DNA of 15,944 bases, taken from NCBI GenBank assembly GCA_964409165.1, contig CAYPCH010000090.1, positions 1 to 15,944 on the forward strand. The letters are read 5' to 3'. Below the pieces are notes generated by a model, which had not been told where the DNA came from, made no database searches, and saw only the letters and a list, made by a program, of their open reading frames with translations. This DNA comes from CAYPCH01 sp964409165. GTDB lineage: Bacteria; Bacillota; Clostridia; Acetivibrionales; Acetivibrionaceae. Each line of letters starts with the position of its first letter. Positions within the stretch are counted from its first letter, which is position 1. Made by a program: the position numbers and the translations under genes. This document shows, in pieces, positions 1-7,672 of the stretch.

Positions 1-207
1 ACTTGTGAGCAACCAGAGCCTCAAAATACTATAAGTGGGAAAGTTGAGTTAATAAATAATCCAGCGCATTGGTGTTATGAGGATATCGGGTGGAATCAGT
101 TTGCCCGATGTTCTTTTTATATTAAATGTGATAAAGGTTTTACATCGCACTTCAATTTCCTTATTGCAACATTTGACAGCATAAATACAGAGTATTCATT
201 TCCTTGA
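1..207 (+). CDS. C-terminal part of an unidentified protein (partial, tentative)
   Basis: Frame 1 is open from the first base of the window to a TGA at 205-207, 68 codons. An uninterrupted stretch of this length is unlikely by chance in DNA this AT-rich. The peptide is rich in aromatic residues and cysteine (for example HWCYEDIGW near codons 23-31) and ends NTEYSFP. I do not recognise the family and cannot see the start. The hairpin at 93-117 lies inside the frame, so an alternative reading is a non-coding leader of serA. The serA extended -10 promoter lies just past the stop, which fits a gene end followed by a new transcription unit. Confidence 0.4.
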   Translation, partial: TCEQPEPQNTISGKVELINNPAHWCYEDIGWNQFARCSFYIKCDKGFTSHFNFLIATFDSINTEYSFP

Positions 208-209
208 TA

Positions 210-218
210 TGGTATAAT
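210..218 (+). promoter_or_regulatory. Extended -10 promoter of serA
   Basis: TGGTATAAT is a perfect TATAAT hexamer with the upstream TGn of an extended -10. No good -35 sits 17 bp upstream; a TTGACA at 173-178 is 34 bp away, too far to pair with it. The predicted start of transcription is about 45 nt before the serA ATG. The surrounding 14 bases (207-220) recur exactly at 5213-5226. Confidence 0.6.
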
Positions 219-269
219 AATAAAAAGTCAATATATACATCGATAAAAATCTGACATGGAGGAATACAA

Positions 270-1886
270 ATGAAGGTATTGGTAACTGAGAAAATTGCTG
301 ATGAAGGTATAAAATATTTAAAGGATAGTGGATTTGAAACTGATGTAAAGTACGGTCTGTCCAAAGAGGAACTGCTGGATATAATAGGGGAATACAGTGC
401 TCTTATAGTGAGAAGTGCTACGAAAGTTACTGCAGAAGTTGTTGAAAAGGCAGTAAACCTTAAAGCGGTTGGAAGGGCTGGAAATGGTATAGATAATATT
501 GATGTTGATGCATGTACAAAAAAAGGCATAGTTGTGCTTAATACGCCTGATGGGAACACAATGGCGGCTGCTGAGCTCACAGTAGCGTTGATTTTGTCGT
601 TATACAGGAATATTCCTCAAGCGTATATGGCAGCAAAGAATAAGGATTTCAGGAGAGGGAAATTTGTAGGCAGTGAGTTTGACAAAAAGACCGCAGGAAT
701 TATAGGACTTGGAAGAATTGGCACAATTGTTGCGCAAAAACTCAAGGGTTGTAACATGAGGGTTATTGCATATGACCCTTTTGTTACGGATGAGAAGGTA
801 AAGAAACTTGGCATAGAGAAATGTGTGTCTTTGGAAGAACTCTTAAAACAATCGGATGTTTTGTCAGTTCATATACCGAAGACTCCTGACAGTCACAATC
901 TAATAGGCGAAAAAGAGCTTAAAATGTGTAAAAAAGGAGTAAGGATTATAAATGTAGCAAGAGGTGGCATAATTAATGAAACTGCCTTGTATAACGCATT
1001 GAAGGAAGGATGGGTTGCAGGTGTTGCAATAGATGTTTTTGAAAAAGAACCGAATTTTAGCAAGACACCTGAAGAGCAGGACTATAAAAATTCTCTTTTG
1101 GAGCTTGACAATGTTATTTATACGCCACATTTGGGTGCATCAACGGTTGAAGCAAACTATAATGTTGGTGTTGATATAGCTAAGCTTGTATCAAATGCTT
1201 TGAAGGGGGAGATAGTACCTGCGTTTAATATGCCTGGTATGAAGGCAGAGAACCTCACGGAATTAAAGCCTTATCTTGACCTTGCCGAAATTCTCGGAAA
1301 GATTTATTATCAGGTGGAAAAGGAAACTGTTGAGAAAATTGAGATTATATACAGTGGTGACTTGGTGGATAAGGAAACAAGGATAATATCGTTGTCGGTT
1401 TTAAAAGGATTTCTTGAACCGGTAGTAAGGGAAAAGGTTAATTATATTAATGCAGGCGTTATATTAAAAGAGCTTGGAGTTGAGTTTACCGAAAGTAAAA
1501 GTACTTTACTCGATAAATACACGAATCTTATCACATTAAGGTTTATAACAAAGAACAGGGAGCTTTCCATTTCAGGAACCATTTTTGCGAAGCAGGAGAT
1601 AAGGATAGTTGATTTCTTCGGATATAAACTGGATTTTGAGCCTTCTGTGCATGTTATTGCAATTCAGAACATTGACAAGCCCGGCATAATTGGTAAGATA
1701 GGTACTGTTTTAGGAGCAAGCGATATTAATATTGCTGCTATGCAGTGGAGCAGAAACAGAAAAGGTGAAAAAGCAGTATCTTTTGTGAGTGTGGATTGTG
1801 AAGTTAGTGATGAAGTTCTGGTATTGCTGAAAAATATAGAGGGAGTTTTAAAAGCTTCGAGATTGAATTTTGGTGGTTTTCAATAA
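270..1886 (+). CDS. serA: D-3-phosphoglycerate dehydrogenase
   Basis: Oxidises 3-phosphoglycerate to 3-phosphohydroxypyruvate with NAD+, the first committed step of serine synthesis in the cytoplasm. The 538 residues match the long form of the family: split substrate domain (about 1-100 and 285-315), Rossmann NAD domain with GLGRIG at 146-151, an intervening ASB-type domain (about 320-450) and a C-terminal ACT domain (about 458-535, starting HVIAIQNIDKPGIIG). The catalytic triad is visible as R231 (NVARGG), E260 (DVFEKEP) and H287 (PHLGAS). The ATG follows GGAGGA at 258-263 with ideal spacing. No serC or other serine gene adjoins it here, so it appears to be transcribed alone. The ACT domain suggests feedback control by serine, as known for the family; that is inference for this protein. 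Nothing looks damaged. Confidence 0.96.
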   Translation: MKVLVTEKIADEGIKYLKDSGFETDVKYGLSKEELLDIIGEYSALIVRSATKVTAEVVEKAVNLKAVGRAGNGIDNIDVDACTKKGIVVLNTPDGNTMAAAELTVALILSLYRNIPQAYMAAKNKDFRRGKFVGSEFDKKTAGIIGLGRIGTIVAQKLKGCNMRVIAYDPFVTDEKVKKLGIEKCVSLEELLKQSDVLSVHIPKTPDSHNLIGEKELKMCKKGVRIINVARGGIINETALYNALKEGWVAGVAIDVFEKEPNFSKTPEEQDYKNSLLELDNVIYTPHLGASTVEANYNVGVDIAKLVSNALKGEIVPAFNMPGMKAENLTELKPYLDLAEILGKIYYQVEKETVEKIEIIYSGDLVDKETRIISLSVLKGFLEPVVREKVNYINAGVILKELGVEFTESKSTLLDKYTNLITLRFITKNRELSISGTIFAKQEIRIVDFFGYKLDFEPSVHVIAIQNIDKPGIIGKIGTVLGASDINIAAMQWSRNRKGEKAVSFVSVDCEVSDEVLVLLKNIEGVLKASRLNFGGFQ

Positions 1887-1958
1887 TTTACAACCTGCAC
1901 AGAGACAAGCTTTTGTGCATTTATAACAAAAAAAGTGCATATATTTGTGCTGTAGGTC

Positions 1959-1987
1959 TTGGCATTTACTAAGATTTAGGATATAAT
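1959..1987 (+). promoter_or_regulatory. Sigma-A promoter of the 347-residue gene
   Basis: TTGGCA (1959-1964), a 17-bp spacer and TATAAT (1982-1987) form a near-consensus housekeeping promoter. Transcription would start about 95 nt before the ATG at 2092, leaving a moderately long leader. The stretch between serA and this gene also holds diffuse repeats of GCACA/TGTGC at about 1895-1950, which could form a weak hairpin after serA but have no clear U-tract. Confidence 0.75.
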
Positions 1988-2091
1988 GTTGTATGAGGTG
2001 TAACATATAAGTAGTAATAGATGATGTGGCCTAATGTGTTTTATATGTTCTAAACTGTCTCAATTTTGTTCGTTATTAAGGGGTGATTTTC

Positions 2092-3135
2092 ATGGATAGT
2101 AAAAAAGATGTGTTGGGTATAACCATGAAAGATATTAATTTACTGCCTGATGAAATTAAAAGATCTGCGAATACCGCTAAAAAGCATAAAGTAGGCAAAG
2201 CGGTAAGCGAAGGTACGGAAGGCGTAAAGGAATTGGTGGAAGCGATGGCTTCAAAGGTCTCTTCTGGTAAAGGCACTGGTGTGATTACAAACATATCAAA
2301 GAATCTTAAGGACAGCATAGTTGAGAGCATACAGGATAAGCAGGAGAGGGTTGCTAGTTTTTTGCATTCCCTCAAAAAGGACAAAATAAGAAATCTTGAA
2401 AAACTTTTAGATGTCAACAAAAAGGATCTTATGGTTTCAAGTAAGAAGAACTACATTTACGGCAATCCAACCGGCAAAATGGTAATTGTTGATAGGGATA
2501 TTTGGGGTGAACCTTGCAATGTCACTATCAAGGAAAATAACAAGGTTACAGTAAAAGTTATTAAGTTCTTTGAAGATATTCCATATGTATTTCCTGTGTT
2601 TAATGAAAAAAATGTAACCGGTATAATAATTCATATTGATAGAAGTCAGATATGGTACAAAAACAGGGATGAGGTTACAATTGTTTTATTTAGAAGCAAT
2701 GAACCTGACTTTATTCAAGTGAGTTTGAAAAAGTGCAAAGGTCTTAATGATGACGACTTAAAGAACTACATAGAAAACAGTAAAATCTTATATTTTGACA
2801 AAAAGCTTAAAGATTTGCTCATAGAAGATAAAAATGTCAAAATTGAGAATGTTGTTATTATACGTCCTGGATATACAATTTATAAAAATGCAGACAGAAC
2901 CTATACCATAATCCTCTTCAACGAATTTAAAGAGCTTTGTGGGGAGCTGAATCTGTTCAGGTTGCCTAAGATGGAAGTTGAAGCTTGGGATGTTTTGTTT
3001 TCAAAGGATATAGTGAAATACATAAATGAAAAGGGATATTCATTCGATAACTTCAAGCAGGATAATAATTATATTGAGTACTGGGAAGAGGTTGGGTCTA
3101 AAAACGTTTGTGTTATGAGATGTAAAATAAACTGA
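2092..3135 (+). CDS. Unrecognised 347-residue soluble protein
   Basis: I do not recognise this family. The start at ATG 2092 is chosen because AAGGGGTGA (2078-2086) sits at normal distance; a GTG at 2083 in the same frame lies inside that ribosome site. There is no signal peptide or membrane segment. Residues 1 to about 105 are lysine-rich, polar and probably helical, with Ser/Gly/Lys-rich stretches. The rest looks like alternating beta strands and acidic turns, for example NYIYGNPTGKMVIVDRDIW and later YTIYKNADRTYTIILFNEF, a shared Y-I-Y-x-N pattern that hints at a duplicated domain. It has its own sigma-A promoter and its own terminator, so it is probably monocistronic. The composition resembles its neighbours, with no sign of recent transfer. 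Function unknown. Confidence 0.85.
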   Translation: MDSKKDVLGITMKDINLLPDEIKRSANTAKKHKVGKAVSEGTEGVKELVEAMASKVSSGKGTGVITNISKNLKDSIVESIQDKQERVASFLHSLKKDKIRNLEKLLDVNKKDLMVSSKKNYIYGNPTGKMVIVDRDIWGEPCNVTIKENNKVTVKVIKFFEDIPYVFPVFNEKNVTGIIIHIDRSQIWYKNRDEVTIVLFRSNEPDFIQVSLKKCKGLNDDDLKNYIENSKILYFDKKLKDLLIEDKNVKIENVVIIRPGYTIYKNADRTYTIILFNEFKELCGELNLFRLPKMEVEAWDVLFSKDIVKYINEKGYSFDNFKQDNNYIEYWEEVGSKNVCVMRCKIN

Positions 3136-3166
3136 TTTTTTATAATTGTTTTTAAACTATAGATAG

Positions 3167-3199
3167 TAGCCTCCATAAAAATCTGGGGGCTGTTTTTTT
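3167..3199 (+). terminator. Rho-independent terminator after the 347-residue gene
   Basis: AGCCTCC (3168-3174) pairs with GGGGGCT (3185-3191), with one G-T wobble and a 10-nt loop, followed at once by a run of T (TGTTTTTTT). It lies 32 bp after the stop codon. Confidence 0.85.
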
Positions 3200-3205
3200 A
3201 GGGTC

Positions 3206-3222
3206 ATTTCCTGAAAGGAAAT
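3206..3222. other. Small hairpin between convergent genes
   Basis: ATTTCC (3206-3211) and GGAAAT (3217-3222) form a perfect 6-bp stem with a 5-nt loop. It lies between two terminator hairpins and may be a spacer or a secondary termination element. Role unproven. Confidence 0.4.
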
Positions 3223-3227
3223 CTAGC

Positions 3228-3262
3228 AAAACACTTCGGGACTCGATGTCCCAAAGTGTTTT
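3228..3262 (-). terminator. Terminator of the minus-strand membrane protein gene, probably bidirectional
   Basis: AAAACACTT (3228-3236) pairs with AAGTGTTTT (3254-3262), and the inner arms GGGAC/GTCCC extend the stem around a 5-nt loop with one mismatch. Because A's flank the 5' side and T's the 3' side, the hairpin can work on both strands. It sits 6 bp beyond the stop of the minus-strand gene. Confidence 0.75.
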
Positions 3263-3268
3263 AGGACA

Positions 3269-4984
3269 TTAGTCAGAGGTCGTGTGTTTTCTTGCAAGCT
3301 GTATAGTATACCTTGTAGTGATATCCTCAGATACATTTATTTCAAAAGCTTCAGGAATAATAAAATCCTCAGGGAATTTCTTCTGTGAAAACTCAACTTC
3401 ATAATCACCTTCTAAAAGCTTAAACACTGATATGCCTTCATCATTTGTCACAGAGTAATATTTGTTTGGCGACTCATTATCTTTAAAGATATTTACAAGG
3501 GCTAATTCAAGTCCTTTTACCGGAATGTTGTTCTCGTCAAGAACCTCTATTTCTCCTATACCTGAGTTTTCTATAATATCATTATCTGTATCAAGGTTTA
3601 TAGTAAGAATTGTTGTTCCTACCGACTTTAGCTCATAGAAAAAAGGTGAGGGCAGAATATAATTATTTAATGACGATACAGGGGCGAAGAATAAATGAAA
3701 AGTACCTTTCCCAAGGGTAAATTTTACCGTACCGTTTTCATCGGTAACACCTCCTGTATTATAATGTTTATCAGGTGTTTCAGATTTTCCAGTGATGTTG
3801 ATTTTTATTTGAGGAACAGGTTGACTGCTTTTTGCATCCACAAGTTTGATCTGAAGTGTATATATTGTATCGTTTTTTGCCGATATTACTTGTGTAACTG
3901 TATTTGTGTTTGTGATTTTTGATATTATATTTGAAAAGTTATTGTCACTAAAGTCTTTGTTGAAAGAATAAAATCTGAATCCAAGCCCAGAAATAACAAA
4001 TATAAACGATAATGTTAAAATGGAATAGCTTGCTGTTTTTTTAATCTTTAAAGGCAACCTTGCAGTAATGAAGGTTGTTTTGCTGGTGAATCCGGGAAGA
4101 AAGCGGTTTAAAAGAAAGACCGCAAGAGAAATTACAACCAGAATCAAGCCTGATATAGAGCTAAGAATTATGACAGGAACAGCACATCCTTTAATATATG
4201 AAGTTAGTACATCAGATTTGAGAGGTATAAGCATTTCCAGTAAATAGATGTTGCTTGGAAGTATTCTGTATAAATACACAAGAAGTCCAATACAGGTCAA
4301 AAGGCATAGGATGCCAGATATCAAAAATGAGCGGAATAACCACATTACAAGCTCTGTATGCTTTTTGCTTGCAACTAGAGCTATCAGATATAATAGTACA
4401 ATTATTAGTAATGATAATCCAGGCAAATAGGACATAACAAAATAAATGAGTTTTATAAGAAGAAGTTGGTCAAGTATGTCCGTCCGGTTTAAAGAAAGCA
4501 ACACTGCATTCAGGTTGATTCTTCTTATCTGACTTAAGGACACATTTTGTTCGTCAGTGTTTGATTTTTCTGAACTGCTTTTACTTTCTTGGTTGATAGA
4601 ATTAATGTCGATGTAAATATTGGGCAGGAAATTATTCTCTCCGCTGAAGTATTGGAAAATACCGCTTCTTAGTGAATCAAGATTCATTTTTATCATTTGC
4701 GGCGAAGTGGAGTTTTCTATTATACTATATATTTCTTTTTGCTGAGCGTTAAGCTCTCCGGATTGTCCGGCAAAGTTTTCAAATACGCTTTTAAAAGATG
4801 TATCTATAACGCTTTGCACATGAATGGATATGTCGTTTTTTTCAAATAGTTTTTCATGGAATGCTGATTTCATTATCGTACTGTTAAGAATTACCGATAT
4901 AATAAATATAAACAACCAGACTCCTGAAAAGGTGCAGGTAACTGTAAGGATGAAGTTCTTAATAAATTTATGCAATTTCTCCAT
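3269..4984 (-). CDS. Five-helix membrane protein with two extracytoplasmic beta-sandwich-like repeats
   Basis: I do not recognise a named family. The 571-residue reading uses the ATG at 4982-4984, preceded on the minus strand by GGGAGG with an 11-nt spacer; an upstream in-frame ATG at 5044 lacks such a site. Predicted membrane helices lie at about 12-34, 175-205, 215-241, 267-293 and 317-338. The 35-172 segment and the C-terminus should be outside, since the 293-317 loop is basic (PLKIKK) and so inside. Residues about 375-465 and 475-565 look like two related CNA-B or carboxypeptidase-regulatory-like sandwiches: each has VTDENG or VTNDEG followed by F-x-L then a G-D/T-Y/F-type strand. The gene converges on its left neighbour and diverges from the sporulation operon. 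A role in envelope sensing or adhesion is conceivable but not shown. Confidence 0.85.
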   Translation of the reverse strand: MEKLHKFIKNFILTVTCTFSGVWLFIFIISVILNSTIMKSAFHEKLFEKNDISIHVQSVIDTSFKSVFENFAGQSGELNAQQKEIYSIIENSTSPQMIKMNLDSLRSGIFQYFSGENNFLPNIYIDINSINQESKSSSEKSNTDEQNVSLSQIRRINLNAVLLSLNRTDILDQLLLIKLIYFVMSYLPGLSLLIIVLLYLIALVASKKHTELVMWLFRSFLISGILCLLTCIGLLVYLYRILPSNIYLLEMLIPLKSDVLTSYIKGCAVPVIILSSISGLILVVISLAVFLLNRFLPGFTSKTTFITARLPLKIKKTASYSILTLSFIFVISGLGFRFYSFNKDFSDNNFSNIISKITNTNTVTQVISAKNDTIYTLQIKLVDAKSSQPVPQIKINITGKSETPDKHYNTGGVTDENGTVKFTLGKGTFHLFFAPVSSLNNYILPSPFFYELKSVGTTILTINLDTDNDIIENSGIGEIEVLDENNIPVKGLELALVNIFKDNESPNKYYSVTNDEGISVFKLLEGDYEVEFSQKKFPEDFIIPEAFEINVSEDITTRYTIQLARKHTTSD

Positions 4985-5086
4985 GGTTATGTTTGCCTCC
5001 CATAAAACGGTTGAGAATGAGTAATTGTGACATAAATACTGCACACTGAGCCGGATGGTTTTTTTAATATTTAAATTTATATTGAT

Positions 5087-5095
5087 ATTATATCA
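5087..5095 (-). promoter_or_regulatory. Extended -10 promoter candidate for the membrane protein gene
   Basis: On the minus strand the bases read TGATATAAT, a TGn plus perfect TATAAT, about 103 nt upstream of the ATG at 4984. No convincing -35 lies at 17 bp. This style resembles the serA promoter. Confidence 0.45.
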
Positions 5096-5212
5096 TTAAA
5101 CAAGAGCCAAAACTTTAGAAAAATATACCATTAAATTACACCGTTTAAAAATGAGTAATGGATGCTCATGTAAAATCCAACCATGTAAAATAATATGGAT
5201 ATTTAATGTGCC

Positions 5213-5226
5213 ATATGGTATAATAA
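5213..5226 (+). promoter_or_regulatory. Extended -10 motif identical to that of serA
   Basis: The 14 bases ATATGGTATAATAA are identical to 207-220 before serA and contain TGGTATAAT. No clear -35 is present. If used, it would give a leader of about 480 nt before prkA. It could equally be a chance match in AT-rich DNA. Confidence 0.3.
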
Positions 5227-5363
5227 AAGCAACAAATCTGTGTGGTTTTAGGGAAATATTATATTTCATCAAAGCTTTCTTATAGTTTTAAACCTGGTGT
5301 CCAAGCATATAGTATTTTATAATCGATTCTATAATATCATGGGAGCGTAGGACTTTTACACAT

Positions 5364-5392
5364 GCAATATAAAAAATACAGAGACATACATA
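5364..5392 (+). promoter_or_regulatory. Sigma-E-like sporulation promoter candidate for prkA-yhbH-spoVR
   Basis: CATACATA (5385-5392) carries the CATACA core of sigma-E -10 elements. About 14 bp upstream lies GCAATAT (5364-5370), a partial match to the ATA-centred -35. In Bacillus, prkA belongs to the mother-cell regulon, which is why this site was sought. The match is partial and the leader to the prkA start would be about 305 nt. Confidence 0.35.
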
Positions 5393-5404
5393 CCTGAATA
5401 AGGA

Positions 5405-5435
5405 TTGACAGGCAATACTGGAAAATCTTTATATT
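5405..5435 (+). promoter_or_regulatory. Sigma-A promoter candidate upstream of prkA
   Basis: A perfect TTGACA (5405-5410) is followed by TTTATA (5428-5433, 17-bp spacer) or TATATT (5430-5435, 19-bp spacer). The -35 is excellent and the -10 mediocre. It could give vegetative transcription of the sporulation operon. Confidence 0.4.
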
Positions 5436-5706
5436 AAAATCTTTTGATTAATGGAATTTTAATTGGGGTATCAATTTTTAAAGGGTTTTCAGCATATTAT
5501 TATATTACTATTTTTGTTAAGCATAAAATGAAAAAGTTTTCACAAAAAGTATCACTAAATTTATTACTAAAATACAATGAGACTAAGAAGGTGATATATG
5601 CAAAACATAGGTATAATAATATTATAAGTATAAAAATGCAACAATTTTGTGAGCTAAAAAATATTTGTTACCCAGCAACTATTATTCAGGAAAAGGGGGC
5701 ATATGT

Positions 5707-7635
5707 ATGGGAAATCATGATTTTTCCAGTATTATACGTAAGGATAGGGAGGAACATATAAGTAAGCACTTTGAAGGCACTTTTTTAGAGTATCTTGATA
5801 TTGTGAAAAAGAACCCTGAGATACCTATGCTGGCACACCAAAGGATGTTCAAGCTTATAACAGAACCCGGGATTGATGTCGTAAAGACTGATGAGAATCC
5901 CAGGCTTCGAAGAATATACGGTAATGATGTAATAAAAAGATACAAATTCTTTGACGGTGAGTTTTTTGGAATTGATAAGACTATCATGAAAATAGCAAGA
6001 TACTTCCATTCAGCAGCGATGGCTGGTGAAGAAGCAAGGCAAGTACTTTATCTAGTTGGTCCGGTAGGTGCCGGCAAATCATCTTTAATGGAAACTATAA
6101 AGCGTGCCCTTGAAACAAGTCCTTCGATATATGCAATTAAAGGTTGTCCAATAAGGGAGGAGCCTTTGCATCTTGTACCCAAGCATTTAAGGAAGGAATT
6201 TGAGAAGATTCTTGATACAAGAATAGAAGGTGATTTGTGCCCAATATGCCGCTACAGGCTTAAGAACGAGTATAACGGAGAATATGAGAAATTTCCCGTT
6301 CAAACTGTGGATTTTTCCATAAGGTCAAGGAAAGGAATCGGCGTTGTGCCACCTGTGGACCCAAACAATCAAGATACATCTGTTCTTATAGGAAGTGTTG
6401 ATATTTCGAAAATAGATTTATATCCAGAACATGATCCGAGGGTTTTATCGTTAAATGGCGCATTTAACGTAGGTAACCGTGGTATTGTCGAGTTTATAGA
6501 AGTATTTAAAAATGAAACAGAGTACCTCCATACAATGATTACAGCTACCCAGGAAAAATCAATACCTTCGCCGGGAAAGGGATCAATGATTTACTTCGAT
6601 GGTATTATACTCGCACACTCCAATGAAGCTGAGTGGAACAAGTTCAAATCAGACCATACCAATGAAGCGATTCTCGATAGAATTGTAAAGATTGAAGTTC
6701 CTTATTGTTTGGAGTTGAACGAAGAAATAAAGATTTATGAGAAAATCCTTAAAAAGAGCAAGTTCAGTGCTCATATTGCCCCTCACACCATTAAAATTGC
6801 CTCAATGTTTGCAATTTTAACAAGGCTTGCACCATCGAGCAAGGTGGACCCGATGACCAAGCTTAAAATATATAACGGAGAAGAAATTGTAGAAAAGGGT
6901 ATGACGAGAAAGGTAGATATCTTTGAGCTGAGAGAAGAGGTTCAAAGAGAGGGAATGACAGGTATATCCACTAGATTTATAATGAAATCGCTGGATACCA
7001 CTTTATCGGAATCGGAACATGACTGTATAAACCCGATTTCAGTCATGGAGACCCTTGTGAGATCTGTTAAAGAGCTTTCAATAGGAGAAGAGGAAAAGGA
7101 GAAATACTTGAGATTTATTCAGGACAACATCAGGAAGGAATATAACAAGATATTGGAAAAGGAAATAACAAAAGCGTTTATTCATGGTTACAGAGAACAG
7201 GCTGAGAGCCTTTTTAATAATTACCTTGACCATGCTGAGGCTTATGTAAATAAAACGAAGATCAAGGATGGAAATACAGGAGAAGAGCTTGAGCCGGATG
7301 AAAAATTCCTGAGGTCCATTGAAGAACAGATTGGTATTACAGATACAGCTGCGAAAGGTTTCAGAGCTGATGTAACCGCATATATGTTTTATGTATTGAG
7401 AAACGGAGGGAAGCTTGATTTTAATAGTTATGAACCTCTTAAGGAAGCTATAGAGAAGAAGCTTACCGTATCAGTTAAAGAATTGAGCAGGATTATAACC
7501 CAAGCAAAGGTAAGAGACAGTGAACAGAATGAGAAGTTTGACAACATGGTGGAAGAAATGAAGAGAAACGGTTACTGTGACCACTGTTGCAATGTTATTC
7601 TAAAATATGGTGCAAACAATTTGTGGAAGGACTAA
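5707..7635 (+). CDS. prkA: PrkA AAA+ protein (serine kinase / Lon-like protease family; YeaG homologue)
   Basis: PrkA proteins act in the mother cell during Bacillus sporulation. They were long called serine kinases, and later work describes a Lon-like AAA+ ATPase/protease; activity here is not shown. The 642 residues match the family's usual size (about 630-645). Walker A is GPVGAGKS at 118-125. The family block GCPIREEPLHLVP is followed by CPIC (C178, C181), then NRGIVEFIEVFK, a sensor-like stretch ending AHSNEAEW, and ILDRIVKIEVPY as the arginine-finger region. A helical PrkA C-terminal domain follows and ends with an extra cysteine knot-like YCDHCC (C624, C627, C628). The start at ATG 5707 follows AGGAAAAGGGGG; an ATG 14 codons upstream in frame lies before this site. 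First gene of a three-gene operon, 37 bp before yhbH. Confidence 0.95.
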   Translation: MGNHDFSSIIRKDREEHISKHFEGTFLEYLDIVKKNPEIPMLAHQRMFKLITEPGIDVVKTDENPRLRRIYGNDVIKRYKFFDGEFFGIDKTIMKIARYFHSAAMAGEEARQVLYLVGPVGAGKSSLMETIKRALETSPSIYAIKGCPIREEPLHLVPKHLRKEFEKILDTRIEGDLCPICRYRLKNEYNGEYEKFPVQTVDFSIRSRKGIGVVPPVDPNNQDTSVLIGSVDISKIDLYPEHDPRVLSLNGAFNVGNRGIVEFIEVFKNETEYLHTMITATQEKSIPSPGKGSMIYFDGIILAHSNEAEWNKFKSDHTNEAILDRIVKIEVPYCLELNEEIKIYEKILKKSKFSAHIAPHTIKIASMFAILTRLAPSSKVDPMTKLKIYNGEEIVEKGMTRKVDIFELREEVQREGMTGISTRFIMKSLDTTLSESEHDCINPISVMETLVRSVKELSIGEEEKEKYLRFIQDNIRKEYNKILEKEITKAFIHGYREQAESLFNNYLDHAEAYVNKTKIKDGNTGEELEPDEKFLRSIEEQIGITDTAAKGFRADVTAYMFYVLRNGGKLDFNSYEPLKEAIEKKLTVSVKELSRIITQAKVRDSEQNEKFDNMVEEMKRNGYCDHCCNVILKYGANNLWKD

Positions 7636-7672
7636 ACCCTCAGTAAAAAACAACCATCGCGGGGTGATGCTA

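Larger units (their letters stand above)
5096..5706. other. Gene-free leader region upstream of prkA
   Basis: About 600 bp with no credible gene on either strand. A 105-codon frame starting at 5444 is judged accidental: it lacks a ribosome site, overlaps prkA out of frame and has an atypical Lys/Tyr/Ile-rich composition. The stretch is very AT-rich. It holds a second copy of the ATATGGTATAATAA motif (5213-5226), a GCATATA box at 5305-5311, and the two promoter candidates listed separately. The strong ribosome site of prkA (AGGAAAAGGGGG, about 5688-5699) closes it. Confidence 0.7.

Noticed and set aside
93..130. T-box riboswitch end before serA
   Set aside because: GGGTGGAATC only partly fits the T-box core, the UGGA bulge does not suit a serine tRNA discriminator, the stretch is inside a long open frame, and serA has its own promoter downstream of it.
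173..178. TTGACA as -35 of the serA promoter
   Set aside because: It is 34 bp from the TATAAT at 213, far outside the workable spacer range, and no good -10 lies 17 bp after it.
1895..1955. Terminator directly after serA
   Set aside because: The GCACA/TGTGC repeats give only weak, overlapping stems and no following T-run; evidence is too poor to list as a feature.
5444..5761. 105-codon plus-strand frame upstream of and overlapping prkA
   Set aside because: No ribosome site, atypical composition, and it overlaps the well-supported prkA start in another frame.
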